Shown: positions 55,012 through 62,709 of the stretch, piece by piece
How positions within the stretch are numbered: position 1 is the stretch's first letter
Layout of the letters: each line of letters begins with the position of its first letter
Assembly (NCBI RefSeq): GCF_008973665.1
Contig: NZ_WACP01000007.1
Location: 124,001-188,000 of the forward strand
DNA from: Paenibacillus tengchongensis
GTDB taxonomy: Bacteria > Bacillota > Bacilli > Paenibacillales > Paenibacillaceae
DNA: 64,000 nt
Direction: 5' to 3'
The notes under the pieces: generated by a model
The model's database searches: none
What the model was told of the DNA's origin: nothing
What the model saw: only the letters and a program-made list of their open reading frames with translations
Translations under genes and position numbers: made by a program

Positions 55012-55632
55012 TCCGGACAAGCGTCTGCGGCGCAGGACCTGCGGCTCTGGATAAACTTTCCGGCTCATGGACTCCAGCTCCTCCAGGGAGATCTCTTGTT
55101 TAACTACGGTGAAATGGTACATAATCTCATGGACTACATTGGACTGCAGGGTGCGCAGAACCTCCAGCTCCTCCGCCTCGTACAGTGTATCGTTAAACGG
55201 ATACTGGTAGAACATTTCCATCCGCAGCAGCCTGTAATCGAAAGGCGGCGCAGGCGGAGGATAATCGGGAACCGGTGGCGACGGCATTCCGAGGGAAGGC
55301 TGGAAAAAATGGGCGGTAAGATGCCGCGGCGTGTATTCATCGAATTTTTGCTTGAACAAGGGATTGGAAGCGTGGGAGAAGCTGTGGGCGTAAGGAGCAA
55401 GGATGCACACGACGGCCTTATGGGCGCTGATGCGGTAAATTTCCTGCAGGGCGGTGAACAGATTGCGCACGTAAGGCAGCACACGGCTGGCCATAACAAA
55501 TTCAGCGGTGTTGTCCGGAAGCGGAATTTCTTCATTAATATCGCAGACGATATCCACTCCGGGATAGGCAATGCGGTCGATTCCCAGATAACCGGTTTCT
55601 TTGGCGGAACCGCAGCCGATATCGATTCTCAC
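54997..55632 (-). CDS. Class I SAM-dependent methyltransferase
   Basis: A 211-residue protein with SAM-binding motif I at its very start (MRIDIGCGSAKETGYLGID), an acidic residue after the second strand (YPGVDIVCDINEEIPLPD) and motif IV-like FVMASRVLPYV. The C-terminal half contains a Pro-rich stretch (PSPPVPDYPPPAPPFDYRLL) and no recognised substrate domain. The GTG at 55632 is chosen because AAGGAG lies 8 bases upstream. The substrate is unknown. Confidence 0.75.
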   Translation of the reverse strand: MRIDIGCGSAKETGYLGIDRIAYPGVDIVCDINEEIPLPDNTAEFVMASRVLPYVRNLFTALQEIYRISAHKAVVCILAPYAHSFSHASNPLFKQKFDEYTPRHLTAHFFQPSLGMPSPPVPDYPPPAPPFDYRLLRMEMFYQYPFNDTLYEAEELEVLRTLQSNVVHEIMYHFTVVKQEISLEELESMSRKVYPEPQVLRRRRLSGGNGR

Positions 55633-55773
55633 GGAAATCACTCCTTCGCAAAAGCTGTAATCAGGCTCTCCACCATTGTATTAATCCTGCTCCCGCCTGC
55701 TTCCGGCTCATGCCTAAGCCTGCCCGGAAACGCCGGTAAAGTATATTGAACGATCAAAAGGAGAGTGAAACGC

Positions 55774-57366
55774 TTGAAAGCAACCTTGTTTACGAACGGA
55801 AACCTGTCCCTCAGTGGTCACCCGGCGGCCGATGCCGTTTATGTGGAGGACGGCAGAATCGTTGCCGTTGGCAGCGGGAAGGCGCTTGCCCTGCAGCTGG
55901 GCGGCAAAGACGTTGCCCGCGTGGACTGGGATGGCGCCTATGTGCTGCCCGGTCTAGTCGATGCCCATGTCCATCTGGGGATGCACGGAATGAAGCTGGA
56001 TATGCTTGATTTTAGCGGCATGACATCCAAAGAAGAGATGCTGCGCGCTGTTGCGCAGCGCGCAGCCGTAACGCCGCCGGGCGAATGGATTCTCGGGCTG
56101 AACTGGAACGAGAATGAATTCTCGCCCCCTTTCGCCCCCGGCATAGCTGAATTGGATGCGGTAACGGACCGCCATCCGGTCTTCCTGACGCGGACCTGCT
56201 TCCATGCCTACTTAGGCAACAGCGAGGCGTTCAGAAGAGCCGGTGTGAATGAAGCCACGCCGGATTTTGCTTCGGGCGCTTACGGGCGCGGACCGGAGGG
56301 CAGGCTCAACGGCTGGATCTATGAAGATGCGGCTGCCCCGTTTCAGGCCGTCCAGCCGGAGCCTGATTATGCCGCCAAGAAAAATGCGGTCCGCCGGGGG
56401 ATTCTGGACGCCCTATCCCTCGGCTTGACTGCGGTTCATACCGAAGACCTGCGCCTGCTCGGGAGTGTGGAGACGATGCTGCGGATTCACCGGGAGCTTA
56501 GGGAAGAGGGACTTAGCTTCCGTACCCATCAGCTGCTGTACTATGAATTCCTGCAGGAGGTGGAAGCGCTGGGGCTACGTGCCGGGCAGGGCGACGAATG
56601 GCTGCGTCTTGGAGCGGTCAAGCTGTTCGCCGACGGGGCGATCGGCGGCCGGACCGCGCTGCTGGAAGCGCCGTACAGCGATGCTTCCGGCACGCGGGGC
56701 ATTGCCATCCATCCGCAGGAGGCGCTGGATGGCATCGTCGCCGCCGCCCGGAAGCTCGGCTTTCCGGTCGCGGTGCACGCCATTGGGGATGCCGCGGCCC
56801 GCATGACGCTGGCGGCAATGGCCAGTACCCCGCTGCCGGCGGGAGCGGCGCTGCCGGACCGCTTCATTCACGCACAGGTGCTTAGCCGCGCCCTGGTGGA
56901 GCAGATGCGGCGGCTTCCGCTGATCGCCGACATCCAGCCGCGCTTCGTCGCCAGCGACTTCCCGTGGGTGCTGGAGCGGGTAGGGCCGGAGCGTACGGAG
57001 TACCTGTACGCCTGGAAGAAGCTGCTGCAGGCGGGCGTTGTCTGTGCCGGCGGCAGCGATGCGCCGATTGAGCCGCTGAGCCCGCTGCTCGGCCTGCATG
57101 CCGCTATTACCCGTCGCAAGCCGGGGGAGAGGCATGCGGGGTATTTGCCACAGGAGAAGCTGGATACCGCCGAGGCGCTGGCACTGTTTACCGGGGGCAG
57201 CGCAGCTGCCGCCGGTGAAGCGGCGGAGCGGGGCAGGATCCAGCCCGGATACTGGGCGGATTTTACGGTCATCGACCGTAATATTGGCGCCGACCCGGAG
57301 GCTTTACTGCAGGCCAAGGTTAAGATGACCGTAGTCAACGGGAGAACCGCGTATACTGCAAATTGA
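55774..57366 (+). CDS. Amidohydrolase family 3 protein (YtcJ-like)
   Basis: A 530-residue metal-dependent hydrolase of the amidohydrolase superfamily. The metal-binding motif LPGLVDAHVHLGMHG follows an N-terminal beta domain. Further ligands are in LTAVHTED, VAVHAIGDAAARMT and GSDAPIEPLSP. NWNENEFSPP is typical of the YtcJ/NfdA subgroup, which includes N-substituted formamide deformylases and many uncharacterised enzymes. The TTG at 55774 is preferred, with AAAGGAG about 10 bases upstream; a GTG at 55765 is too close to that site. The substrate cannot be read from the sequence. Confidence 0.85.
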   Translation: MKATLFTNGNLSLSGHPAADAVYVEDGRIVAVGSGKALALQLGGKDVARVDWDGAYVLPGLVDAHVHLGMHGMKLDMLDFSGMTSKEEMLRAVAQRAAVTPPGEWILGLNWNENEFSPPFAPGIAELDAVTDRHPVFLTRTCFHAYLGNSEAFRRAGVNEATPDFASGAYGRGPEGRLNGWIYEDAAAPFQAVQPEPDYAAKKNAVRRGILDALSLGLTAVHTEDLRLLGSVETMLRIHRELREEGLSFRTHQLLYYEFLQEVEALGLRAGQGDEWLRLGAVKLFADGAIGGRTALLEAPYSDASGTRGIAIHPQEALDGIVAAARKLGFPVAVHAIGDAAARMTLAAMASTPLPAGAALPDRFIHAQVLSRALVEQMRRLPLIADIQPRFVASDFPWVLERVGPERTEYLYAWKKLLQAGVVCAGGSDAPIEPLSPLLGLHAAITRRKPGERHAGYLPQEKLDTAEALALFTGGSAAAAGEAAERGRIQPGYWADFTVIDRNIGADPEALLQAKVKMTVVNGRTAYTAN

Positions 57367-57494
57367 TGGGAGAAGAGCTAGAGCGGACTGCAGGAGTCCG
57401 GCAAAGTTTATGCAACCTTAAATGCGGGTTAAACGTTATAAGGGTAGAGATAAGCGCATTCTAACCAAAACGCATATACGAGGAGGCAAACAAC

Positions 57495-58397
57495 ATGAGA
57501 TACAGACGTTCCTTGCCGATAATCTCCGCAGCCCTGGTGTTAACGCTGGCTCTTACCGCTTGCGCCGGCAATTCCGGCGCCCAGGCACCTTCCGAAACGG
57601 CTGCCCCGGAAATTCCGGCACAGACGGCAAGCCCTACGGCTTCACCCGGTCCTTCGCTTGCGCCGAGCCCATCGCCGGCAGCGGAGACGGAAGTTATCCG
57701 CGACACCGGCACTTATGTCGGGCAAATCGACAATCATTCGGTGGAGATCGAAACCGAGGCCGGACCGACAGCCTTTGAGCTTGGCGCGGGAACGGAGAAT
57801 GCTCCCGAAAGTCTTGAAATGGATGATCCTGTAGAATTTGAATATGTAGAGAAAGCAGTGGAGGGCGATGACAGCGTTGTACAGCGGGTATTATCGAAGC
57901 TGGTCAAAGCCGGTGAAGATACCGGCGGGACGGTAGCCCTGCCCGAAACCAAGGCCTTCAAGCTGACGCTTGAAGGCATGGAGGAAGAGAAGACCGCAAC
58001 GCTGGCACAAGGCACCGGCTATGCGCTGTATGTGTTCGACATCTTTGATTTCGACGCTGCGGCGGGCCGGCTGTCCATGAAGGTGGATCCGGAATATTAC
58101 GCCGAAATCACGAAGCTGCCAGCCGATTACAGTCTGGATGCCCTGGCTGAAGAAGGCCGCAAGGAGCTGGCGGGCGTCGGGCAAGTCAGCGAATTGAACC
58201 AGAATCAGCGCGACGAACGAATGAAGGGGCTGAAGCTGTATCTGACGGCGGTGAAATCCGGTTTGACCCGCCAGTACATCGTCAAGGAGCTAGATGGGCA
58301 AGGATACCTGATCAAGCTGAATATTCCGCAGCGCGAAGCCTCTGAAGGCTTCGGACCGCATGTGTATGCTTCAATCAATTCCATAGTCAACCAATAA
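57495..58397 (+). CDS. Putative lipoprotein of unknown function
   Basis: A 300-residue secreted lipoprotein: the signal peptide ends in LALTAC with Cys23 as the lipid-modified residue. A Ser/Pro/Ala/Thr-rich linker (about residues 24-65) leads to two folded regions: a small beta domain (TYVGQIDNHSVEIETEAGP) and a C-terminal domain from about residue 155 (FKLTLEGMEEEKTATL to the end). I do not recognise a family with confidence. GAGGAGG lies upstream of the ATG. Confidence 0.75.
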   Translation: MRYRRSLPIISAALVLTLALTACAGNSGAQAPSETAAPEIPAQTASPTASPGPSLAPSPSPAAETEVIRDTGTYVGQIDNHSVEIETEAGPTAFELGAGTENAPESLEMDDPVEFEYVEKAVEGDDSVVQRVLSKLVKAGEDTGGTVALPETKAFKLTLEGMEEEKTATLAQGTGYALYVFDIFDFDAAAGRLSMKVDPEYYAEITKLPADYSLDALAEEGRKELAGVGQVSELNQNQRDERMKGLKLYLTAVKSGLTRQYIVKELDGQGYLIKLNIPQREASEGFGPHVYASINSIVNQ

Positions 58398-58414
58398 TCC
58401 TCCTGCACAACAAC

Positions 58415-58471
58415 AAACCCCGCAAAGAAAGGATGCGGCTCCCGGAGCCGTCGCTATGCTTTGCGGGGTTT
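58415..58471. terminator. Terminator between lipoprotein and membrane protein genes
   Basis: A 13-bp stem AAACCCCGCAAAG/CTTTGCGGGGTTT (58415-58427 with 58459-58471) has a 31-base loop that can fold further. It lies between convergent genes and can serve both. Confidence 0.75.
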
Positions 58472-58497
58472 CTGTCTGCCTGCGCGTATAGTGAGGG

Positions 58498-58968
58498 TCA
58501 GGAGGCGCCTGCGTTCACCAGCACGGCGCTGACCATCAGCATGAAGAGCAGCACGAATAAAGCGTTGAAGATGGTACCCAGGACGGCAAATACTTTGCGC
58601 CGGCCGCGGAGCGTCAGACCGATGATGCCGATAATGCCTCCGATGATGTTGAGGGCCAGCAGTACCAGGACGGATACGCCCAGCAGCATGATGAATCCGG
58701 AGGATTCGGCGATGGAGCCGTCACTCACCTCCAGTATGGTTGCAGCCTGCATACCGGCGTAAAGGAAAGCAACAATGTATCCGATGAAGGTTATCATCGA
58801 GATCACGAAGGAAGCGATCCCCGGCCCGGAATGCTTCAAATCTTGCTTGCGTTCCAGGTATTCATAAGGGGATTCCTGCAGCTGGCCCGCGCCGTAGCCG
58901 GAGACGGTCGGACCGGGCGGGTATTCGGGATTTTGCGGTTTAGGCGGATTCGGCGGATTGTATTCCAT
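58498..58968 (-). CDS. Small membrane protein, DUF4190-like
   Basis: A 156-residue protein with a Pro/Asn/Tyr-rich cytoplasmic N-terminus (MEYNPPNPPKPQNPEYPPG) and three hydrophobic segments, including IASFVISMITFIGYIVAFLY and LNIIGGIIGIIGLTLRG. The pattern of GPGIASFVIS and GIIGLTLRGRRKVFAVLGTI is that of DUF4190-type proteins of unknown role. The ATG at 58968 is chosen because AAGGAGTG lies 6-8 bases upstream. Confidence 0.7.
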   Translation of the reverse strand: MEYNPPNPPKPQNPEYPPGPTVSGYGAGQLQESPYEYLERKQDLKHSGPGIASFVISMITFIGYIVAFLYAGMQAATILEVSDGSIAESSGFIMLLGVSVLVLLALNIIGGIIGIIGLTLRGRRKVFAVLGTIFNALFVLLFMLMVSAVLVNAGAS

Positions 58969-59153
58969 GGGCGGCACTCCTTGCAGATCGTAGTATATTC
59001 CATTTGCTTCTGATTCCACTTTTTCATAAGATGGCGGCAATTGCAAGCCCCAAGGGGGAAAATCCGCCCGCTGCTTCTCGGCCGCTGGCATTTCCGGTCC
59101 GGGATGCGATATTATAGGAGAGTCCCATCATCGATGAAGGAGTGAGTCCGTCC

Positions 59154-59534
59154 ATGCAGCGAAGATTGTTGGCTTGGGGAGCGCTGCTTGCCATGCTGTC
59201 GGTGGCGATCGGCGCGTTCGGCGCGCATCTGCTGGAAGACAGAATCAGCGAGCACTATATGGAGGTCTATGAGACCGGAGTGCATTATCATATGGTCCAT
59301 GCGCTTGGTATCCTATTGATCGCAATTGTGGCGGGCGTATGGGGAGAGAGCAGACGGCTGCTCTGGTCCGGACGGCTGCTGATTGCCGGGATCATCCTCT
59401 TCTCGGGCAGCCTGTATTTGCTGAGTATCAGCGGAATCAAAGTACTGGGCGCCATTACGCCCCTGGGCGGCGTATGCTTTATTGCCGGCTGGATCTGCCT
59501 GGCCCTAGAGGCGTTGTCACACGGCAAGTCTTAG
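59154..59534 (+). CDS. DUF423 family membrane protein
   Basis: A 126-residue integral membrane protein with four hydrophobic segments. Family signatures are GALLAMLSVAIGAFGAHLL at the N-terminus, YETGVHYHMVHALGILLI, LFSGSLYLLSISG and ITPLGGVCFIAGWICLA. DUF423 proteins are widespread and of unknown function. The ATG at 59154 is preferred; a GTG at 59142 overlaps the AAGGAG site. Confidence 0.88.
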   Translation: MQRRLLAWGALLAMLSVAIGAFGAHLLEDRISEHYMEVYETGVHYHMVHALGILLIAIVAGVWGESRRLLWSGRLLIAGIILFSGSLYLLSISGIKVLGAITPLGGVCFIAGWICLALEALSHGKS

Positions 59535-59540
59535 CAAGAG

Positions 59541-59579
59541 AACAAGCACCCTTCCGCATGACGGGGGGTGCTTGTTTGG
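59541..59579. terminator. Terminator between the DUF423 gene and the convergent gene
   Basis: An 11-bp stem AACAAGCACCC/GGGTGCTTGTT (59541-59551 with 59566-59576) lies between convergent genes. Confidence 0.7.
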
Positions 59580-59597
59580 TGTGAAGGCAGTAAACGG

Positions 59598-60101
59598 CTA
59601 CATGAACTCATCAATTTCATTGAGATGAAATGTATATACCTGCTTCTCGTCCACATGGTAGACGCTGATCGTATTGGCGGCCTCGTCGAAATTCAGAATA
59701 CGGCAGGGCATTGAGGACTGCTTGCCCCGTTGGTTCGTTCGGAGACGCACCAGTTGCTTGTTCTGGATGTACTGGCGGATGGTGCGGAATACTTCTGCCG
59801 GTCCTTCAGCTGGAGGTTTGGGCGCAACCGGCGGCTGCCGTTTCTCTGCCTGCTTCACCGGCAGCTTGATGGCTTCGGGAGCTGCAGTCTCTTGCTTCAA
59901 AGCGATCTTGGCGGAACGGAGCAGATTATCAATCGTCCGTCCAAGCTCAAGCCCCGAGTTAATGTTGAAGTCCGTAATCTTCTCATTGCTGTTCAACATC
60001 TCAAGCAGATACTGCAATGCAAGCGGGTTGGTACGGGCATTGACCAGGATGTCGACATTAAATAAATAATTGCCGTCTGTGTGATGTAATTTCTTGTCCA
60101 T
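59598..60101 (-). CDS. Hypothetical cytoplasmic protein
   Basis: A 167-residue protein that I cannot assign. The N-terminal half (about residues 1-70: HHTDGNYLFNVDILVNARTN, LQYLLEMLN) looks globular, a Lys/Pro/Ala-rich linker follows (about 78-103), and the C-terminal 60 residues (VRLRTNQRGKQSSMPCRILN, then ISVYHVDEKQVYTFHL) have the strand pattern of a small beta barrel. No membrane segment or signal peptide is present. Confidence 0.65.
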   Translation of the reverse strand: MDKKLHHTDGNYLFNVDILVNARTNPLALQYLLEMLNSNEKITDFNINSGLELGRTIDNLLRSAKIALKQETAAPEAIKLPVKQAEKRQPPVAPKPPAEGPAEVFRTIRQYIQNKQLVRLRTNQRGKQSSMPCRILNFDEAANTISVYHVDEKQVYTFHLNEIDEFM

Positions 60102-60292
60102 TGATCCCCCAGCTTCATCGTTAACACGATTCGTAAATTACATAAACTATACCATTAATTTAAGCTTTAGCATATACCCGTGAACCAACAACTTAGGACA
60201 ATATCCCCAGGAAAATCGCTCCAATCGTCCACACGCTGAGTAAGGTGGACGCATACACATACATCGTAATCATGCTAAAAGGAGGGCTGACT

Positions 60293-60595
60293 TTGGTTAC
60301 TTTAGAGCCTGTGCAAATAGGCGGTCATACTCTGGTTGGCGTGGAGGTCAAGCTTCCCAAGACGACTTTGCTAAGCATAAGCACCAGCCGGGGGTATATC
60401 ATGTGCGGAGCGCTGGATGTCGGCCTCTTGAATGCCAAGCTTGCCGACCGCGGTATTATCGCCGGGCGGGCGGTGGGCGTAAGAACACTGCAGCAGCTGC
60501 TGGAGGCTCCGCTGGAGTCGGTAACAACCGAAGCCGAGAAGCTGGGTATCTTGCCGGGAATGAGCGGCGAAGAAGCGCTGCTGCTTATGCTTTAG
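60293..60595 (+). CDS. DUF1805 family protein (YunC-like)
   Basis: A 100-residue protein of the DUF1805 family, close in length to Bacillus subtilis YunC. Motifs are IGGHTLVGVEVKLPKTTLL and STSRGYIMCGALDVGLLN, then DRGIIAGRAVGV. Family members are small cytoplasmic proteins of unknown function. The start is a TTG at 60293 with AAAAGGAGGG 7 bases upstream; an upstream in-frame ATG has no such site. Confidence 0.88.
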   Translation: MVTLEPVQIGGHTLVGVEVKLPKTTLLSISTSRGYIMCGALDVGLLNAKLADRGIIAGRAVGVRTLQQLLEAPLESVTTEAEKLGILPGMSGEEALLLML

Positions 60596-60646
60596 GCTTA
60601 AAAATCAGCAGGCTTCCGCAGGGGGGCTTGACGACTTGGAGGCTGT

Positions 60647-60678
60647 AACCCGCCGGTGCCTGCCGGCGGGTTTGTTGT
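60647..60678 (+). terminator. Terminator after the DUF1805 gene
   Basis: A perfect 10-bp stem AACCCGCCGG/CCGGCGGGTT (60647-60656 with 60663-60672, loop TGCCTG) is followed by TTGTTGTT. Confidence 0.75.
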
Positions 60679-60688
60679 TATGGCAACC

Positions 60689-60883
60689 TTGCCTTACCGG
60701 TAGGGCAGAGGAGTATAATAGAGGCAGCAATGCCGCAAGCTATATCGCAGGGAGCCGCCGTGCCAGCGAGGGCCGGAAGCTGTTTCGACCCATGTGCCCA
60801 AGGGTAAATGGACTGTAGACAACGGCGAGGCCGGTCACCGGATAAGCAGCCGGCAAATTTATGGATAAGGAAGGGATATAACA
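60689..60883 (+). ncRNA. Candidate structured 5' leader of the dps gene
   Basis: A TATAAT hexamer at 60714-60719 (TTGCCT 19 bases upstream) would start a GC-rich leader of about 155 bases before dps. Long-range pairing GCC/GGC plus CCGT/ACGG (60754-60761 with 60822-60831) could close a junction around two hairpins, CAGC/GCTG (60764-60767 with 60779-60782) and CCAT/ATGG (60790-60793 with 60808-60811); a further CCGG/CCGG hairpin (60831-60841) competes for the closing bases. It matches no riboswitch class I could recognise. Confidence 0.35.
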
Positions 60884-61348
60884 ATGGCTAAAGCATCGAA
60901 CAAAGTGGATTCTGCAACACTGGAACAAGTACTTAACCGTCAAGTAGCAAACCTGAATGTCTTATACGTCAAAGTTCATAACTACCACTGGTACGTCAAG
61001 GGCGAGCAGTTCTTCTCGCTGCATGAGAAATTCGAGGAGATCTACAATGATATTACGCTCAAAATGGACGAGGTGGCTGAACGCCTGCTCAGCATTAAAG
61101 GGGCTCCGGCTGCAACTATGAAGGAGTATCTGGAGATCGCTTCGATTCAGGAAGCTTCGGGTAAGGAAGATGCCCGCGGTATGGTGCAGGCACTGATTGA
61201 GGATTTTGCCACTGTCGTAGAAGAGCTGACTGAAGGCATTGAGCTGGCAGAAGGCATCAGCGATCAGCCGACGGCGGACCTGTTCATCAAGATCCGCACC
61301 GATTTTGAGAAGACACAATGGATGCTGCGTTCGTTCCTTGGTCAATAA
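60884..61348 (+). CDS. dps: Dps family ferritin-like DNA protection protein
   Basis: A 154-residue Dps protein, which stores iron as ferric oxide using peroxide and protects DNA in stress. The ferroxidase residues are His35 (HNYHWYVKG), His47 (SLHEKFEE), Asp62 and Glu66 (MDEVAERLL), with the 12-15-4 spacing of the family. It forms a 12-subunit shell. GGAAGGG precedes the ATG, a structured leader lies upstream and a terminator follows, so the gene is transcribed alone. Confidence 0.93.
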   Translation: MAKASNKVDSATLEQVLNRQVANLNVLYVKVHNYHWYVKGEQFFSLHEKFEEIYNDITLKMDEVAERLLSIKGAPAATMKEYLEIASIQEASGKEDARGMVQALIEDFATVVEELTEGIELAEGISDQPTADLFIKIRTDFEKTQWMLRSFLGQ

Positions 61349-61365
61349 GACGTCAGTATCCTCCG

Positions 61366-61396
61366 GAAAGCCTCTCCTGCGAGAGGCTTTCTTTTG
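61366..61396 (+). terminator. Terminator after dps
   Basis: A perfect 11-bp stem GAAAGCCTCTC/GAGAGGCTTTC (61366-61376 with 61381-61391, loop CTGC) is followed by TTTTG. Confidence 0.88.
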
Positions 61397-61514
61397 TATT
61401 TACGGGCCAGTCGCTTTCTTCCGGCTGACCTGTTTTTTTGCTGTTAATGAAATATCAGGAGACTCTCCAATTAAACTATTAGGATGATAAGGATAAAAGA
61501 AGTTAAGTCTAAAG

Positions 61515-61661
61515 ATGATAGCGGAGCAACTGGCGGAGGGGGTAACCAGACTGCGGTATATGACCGGCAGCCAGGATGAACGGGAAGCGGCGCTGTGGTT
61601 TGTAGATCTGCCGGCAAGGCGCTATAATCGGCATATGCGAGACAGCCTGCAGCGAATTTAG
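61515..61661 (+). CDS. Possible 48-residue protein or gene remnant
   Basis: A short frame starting MIAEQLAEGVTRLRYMTG and ending RHMRDSLQRI has the GC-rich codon choice of real genes in this window, unlike the AT-rich sequence around it. No ribosome binding site is visible, and it lies alone between the dps terminator and the suf promoter. It may be a small protein or the remnant of a longer gene. I see no other gene in the 547-base gap 61349-61895. Confidence 0.25.
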   Translation: MIAEQLAEGVTRLRYMTGSQDEREAALWFVDLPARRYNRHMRDSLQRI

Positions 61662-61754
61662 GGAAATACTAAGACCTTGGGAAAATAATGGGCAGAGCTG
61701 GTTGAAAATTGAAAAGAGATGTTTGTAAAAACATATGCTTTGTAATAAAATTAG

Positions 61755-61792
61755 TGAGAATCATTGATAATCAGTCCGTTCTACTTTATAAT
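61755..61792 (+). promoter_or_regulatory. suf operon promoter with Fur-like box
   Basis: TTGATA (61764-61769), a 17-base spacer and TATAAT (61787-61792) form a strong SigA promoter about 100 bases before sufC. The inverted-repeat-like TGAGAATCATTGATAATCA (61755-61773) resembles a Fur box and overlaps the -35, so iron-dependent (or PerR-type) repression is likely. Confidence 0.65.
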
Positions 61793-61895
61793 AATTACAA
61801 TGTGATATAAAGTATAACTGTGCTGCAAGCAGGTTTGTCCTGTCACAATACACTTTCTAGATTTCGCAAATTCATCAATGGAGGGAAAATTAACT

Positions 61896-62678
61896 ATGGC
61901 AGCAGAATTCGTCATTGAGGGTCTGAAAGCGACGATTGAAGGCAAGGAGATTTTGAAAGGCATCAACCTGCAAATGAAGGGCGGCGAGATCCATGCGATC
62001 ATGGGTCCGAACGGTACCGGCAAGAGTACGCTGGCTTCCGCTTTGATGGGCCATCCTAAATATGAAGTAACTGAAGGCACGGCGGTGCTCGACGGCGAGG
62101 ATCTGCTGGAGATGGCCGTCGACGAACGCGCTCGCGCCGGATTGTTCCTGGCGATGCAGTATCCAAGTGAAATCAGCGGTGTGACGAACTCCGACTTCCT
62201 GCGCAGTGCGATCAATGCCCGCCGGGAAGAAGGCAAGGAAATCTCCCTGATCAAGTTCATCCGCCAGATGGAAGCGAAGATGAAGGAGCTGGAGATGAAT
62301 CCGGAATTCCTGCACCGCTACCTGAACGAAGGCTTCTCCGGCGGGGAGAAGAAGCGCAATGAAATTCTGCAAATGATGATGCTGGATCCGAAGATCGTCA
62401 TCCTGGACGAAATCGACTCCGGCCTTGATATCGACGCCCTGAAGATTGTTGCCGAAGGCGTCAACTCGATGCGCAGCCCGGAACGCGGCTTCCTGGTTAT
62501 TACCCACTATCAACGTCTGCTGAACTACATCAAGCCGGACTTTGTCCATGTGATGATGCAGGGCCGCATCGTGAAATCCGGCGGACCGGAGCTTGCGGAG
62601 CGTCTGGAAGCTGAAGGCTACGAATGGGTCAAGGAAGAGCTTGGTATTGAGGACGAGACTGTAGGACAAGAAGTTTAA
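61896..62678 (+). CDS. sufC: Fe-S cluster assembly ATPase SufC
   Basis: A 260-residue ABC-type ATPase of the SufBCD scaffold that builds Fe-S clusters in the cytoplasm. Walker A is GPNGTGKST (residues 37-45), the signature FSGGEKKRNEI and Walker B IVILDEIDSGLD. FLAMQYPSEISGVTNSDFLR is typical of SufC. The ATG at 61896 has GGAGGG upstream. sufD starts 31 bases after its stop, as in the Firmicutes order sufCDSUB. Confidence 0.95.
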   Translation: MAAEFVIEGLKATIEGKEILKGINLQMKGGEIHAIMGPNGTGKSTLASALMGHPKYEVTEGTAVLDGEDLLEMAVDERARAGLFLAMQYPSEISGVTNSDFLRSAINARREEGKEISLIKFIRQMEAKMKELEMNPEFLHRYLNEGFSGGEKKRNEILQMMMLDPKIVILDEIDSGLDIDALKIVAEGVNSMRSPERGFLVITHYQRLLNYIKPDFVHVMMQGRIVKSGGPELAERLEAEGYEWVKEELGIEDETVGQEV

Positions 62679-62709
62679 TCATAGGACGCCAGGAAGGAGG
62701 AAACCACTT

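Noticed and set aside
60714..60883. Identity of the dps leader as an M-box, yybP-ykoY, lysine, FMN, cobalamin or T-box element
   Set aside because: None of the invariant core sequences of these classes could be found in the leader.
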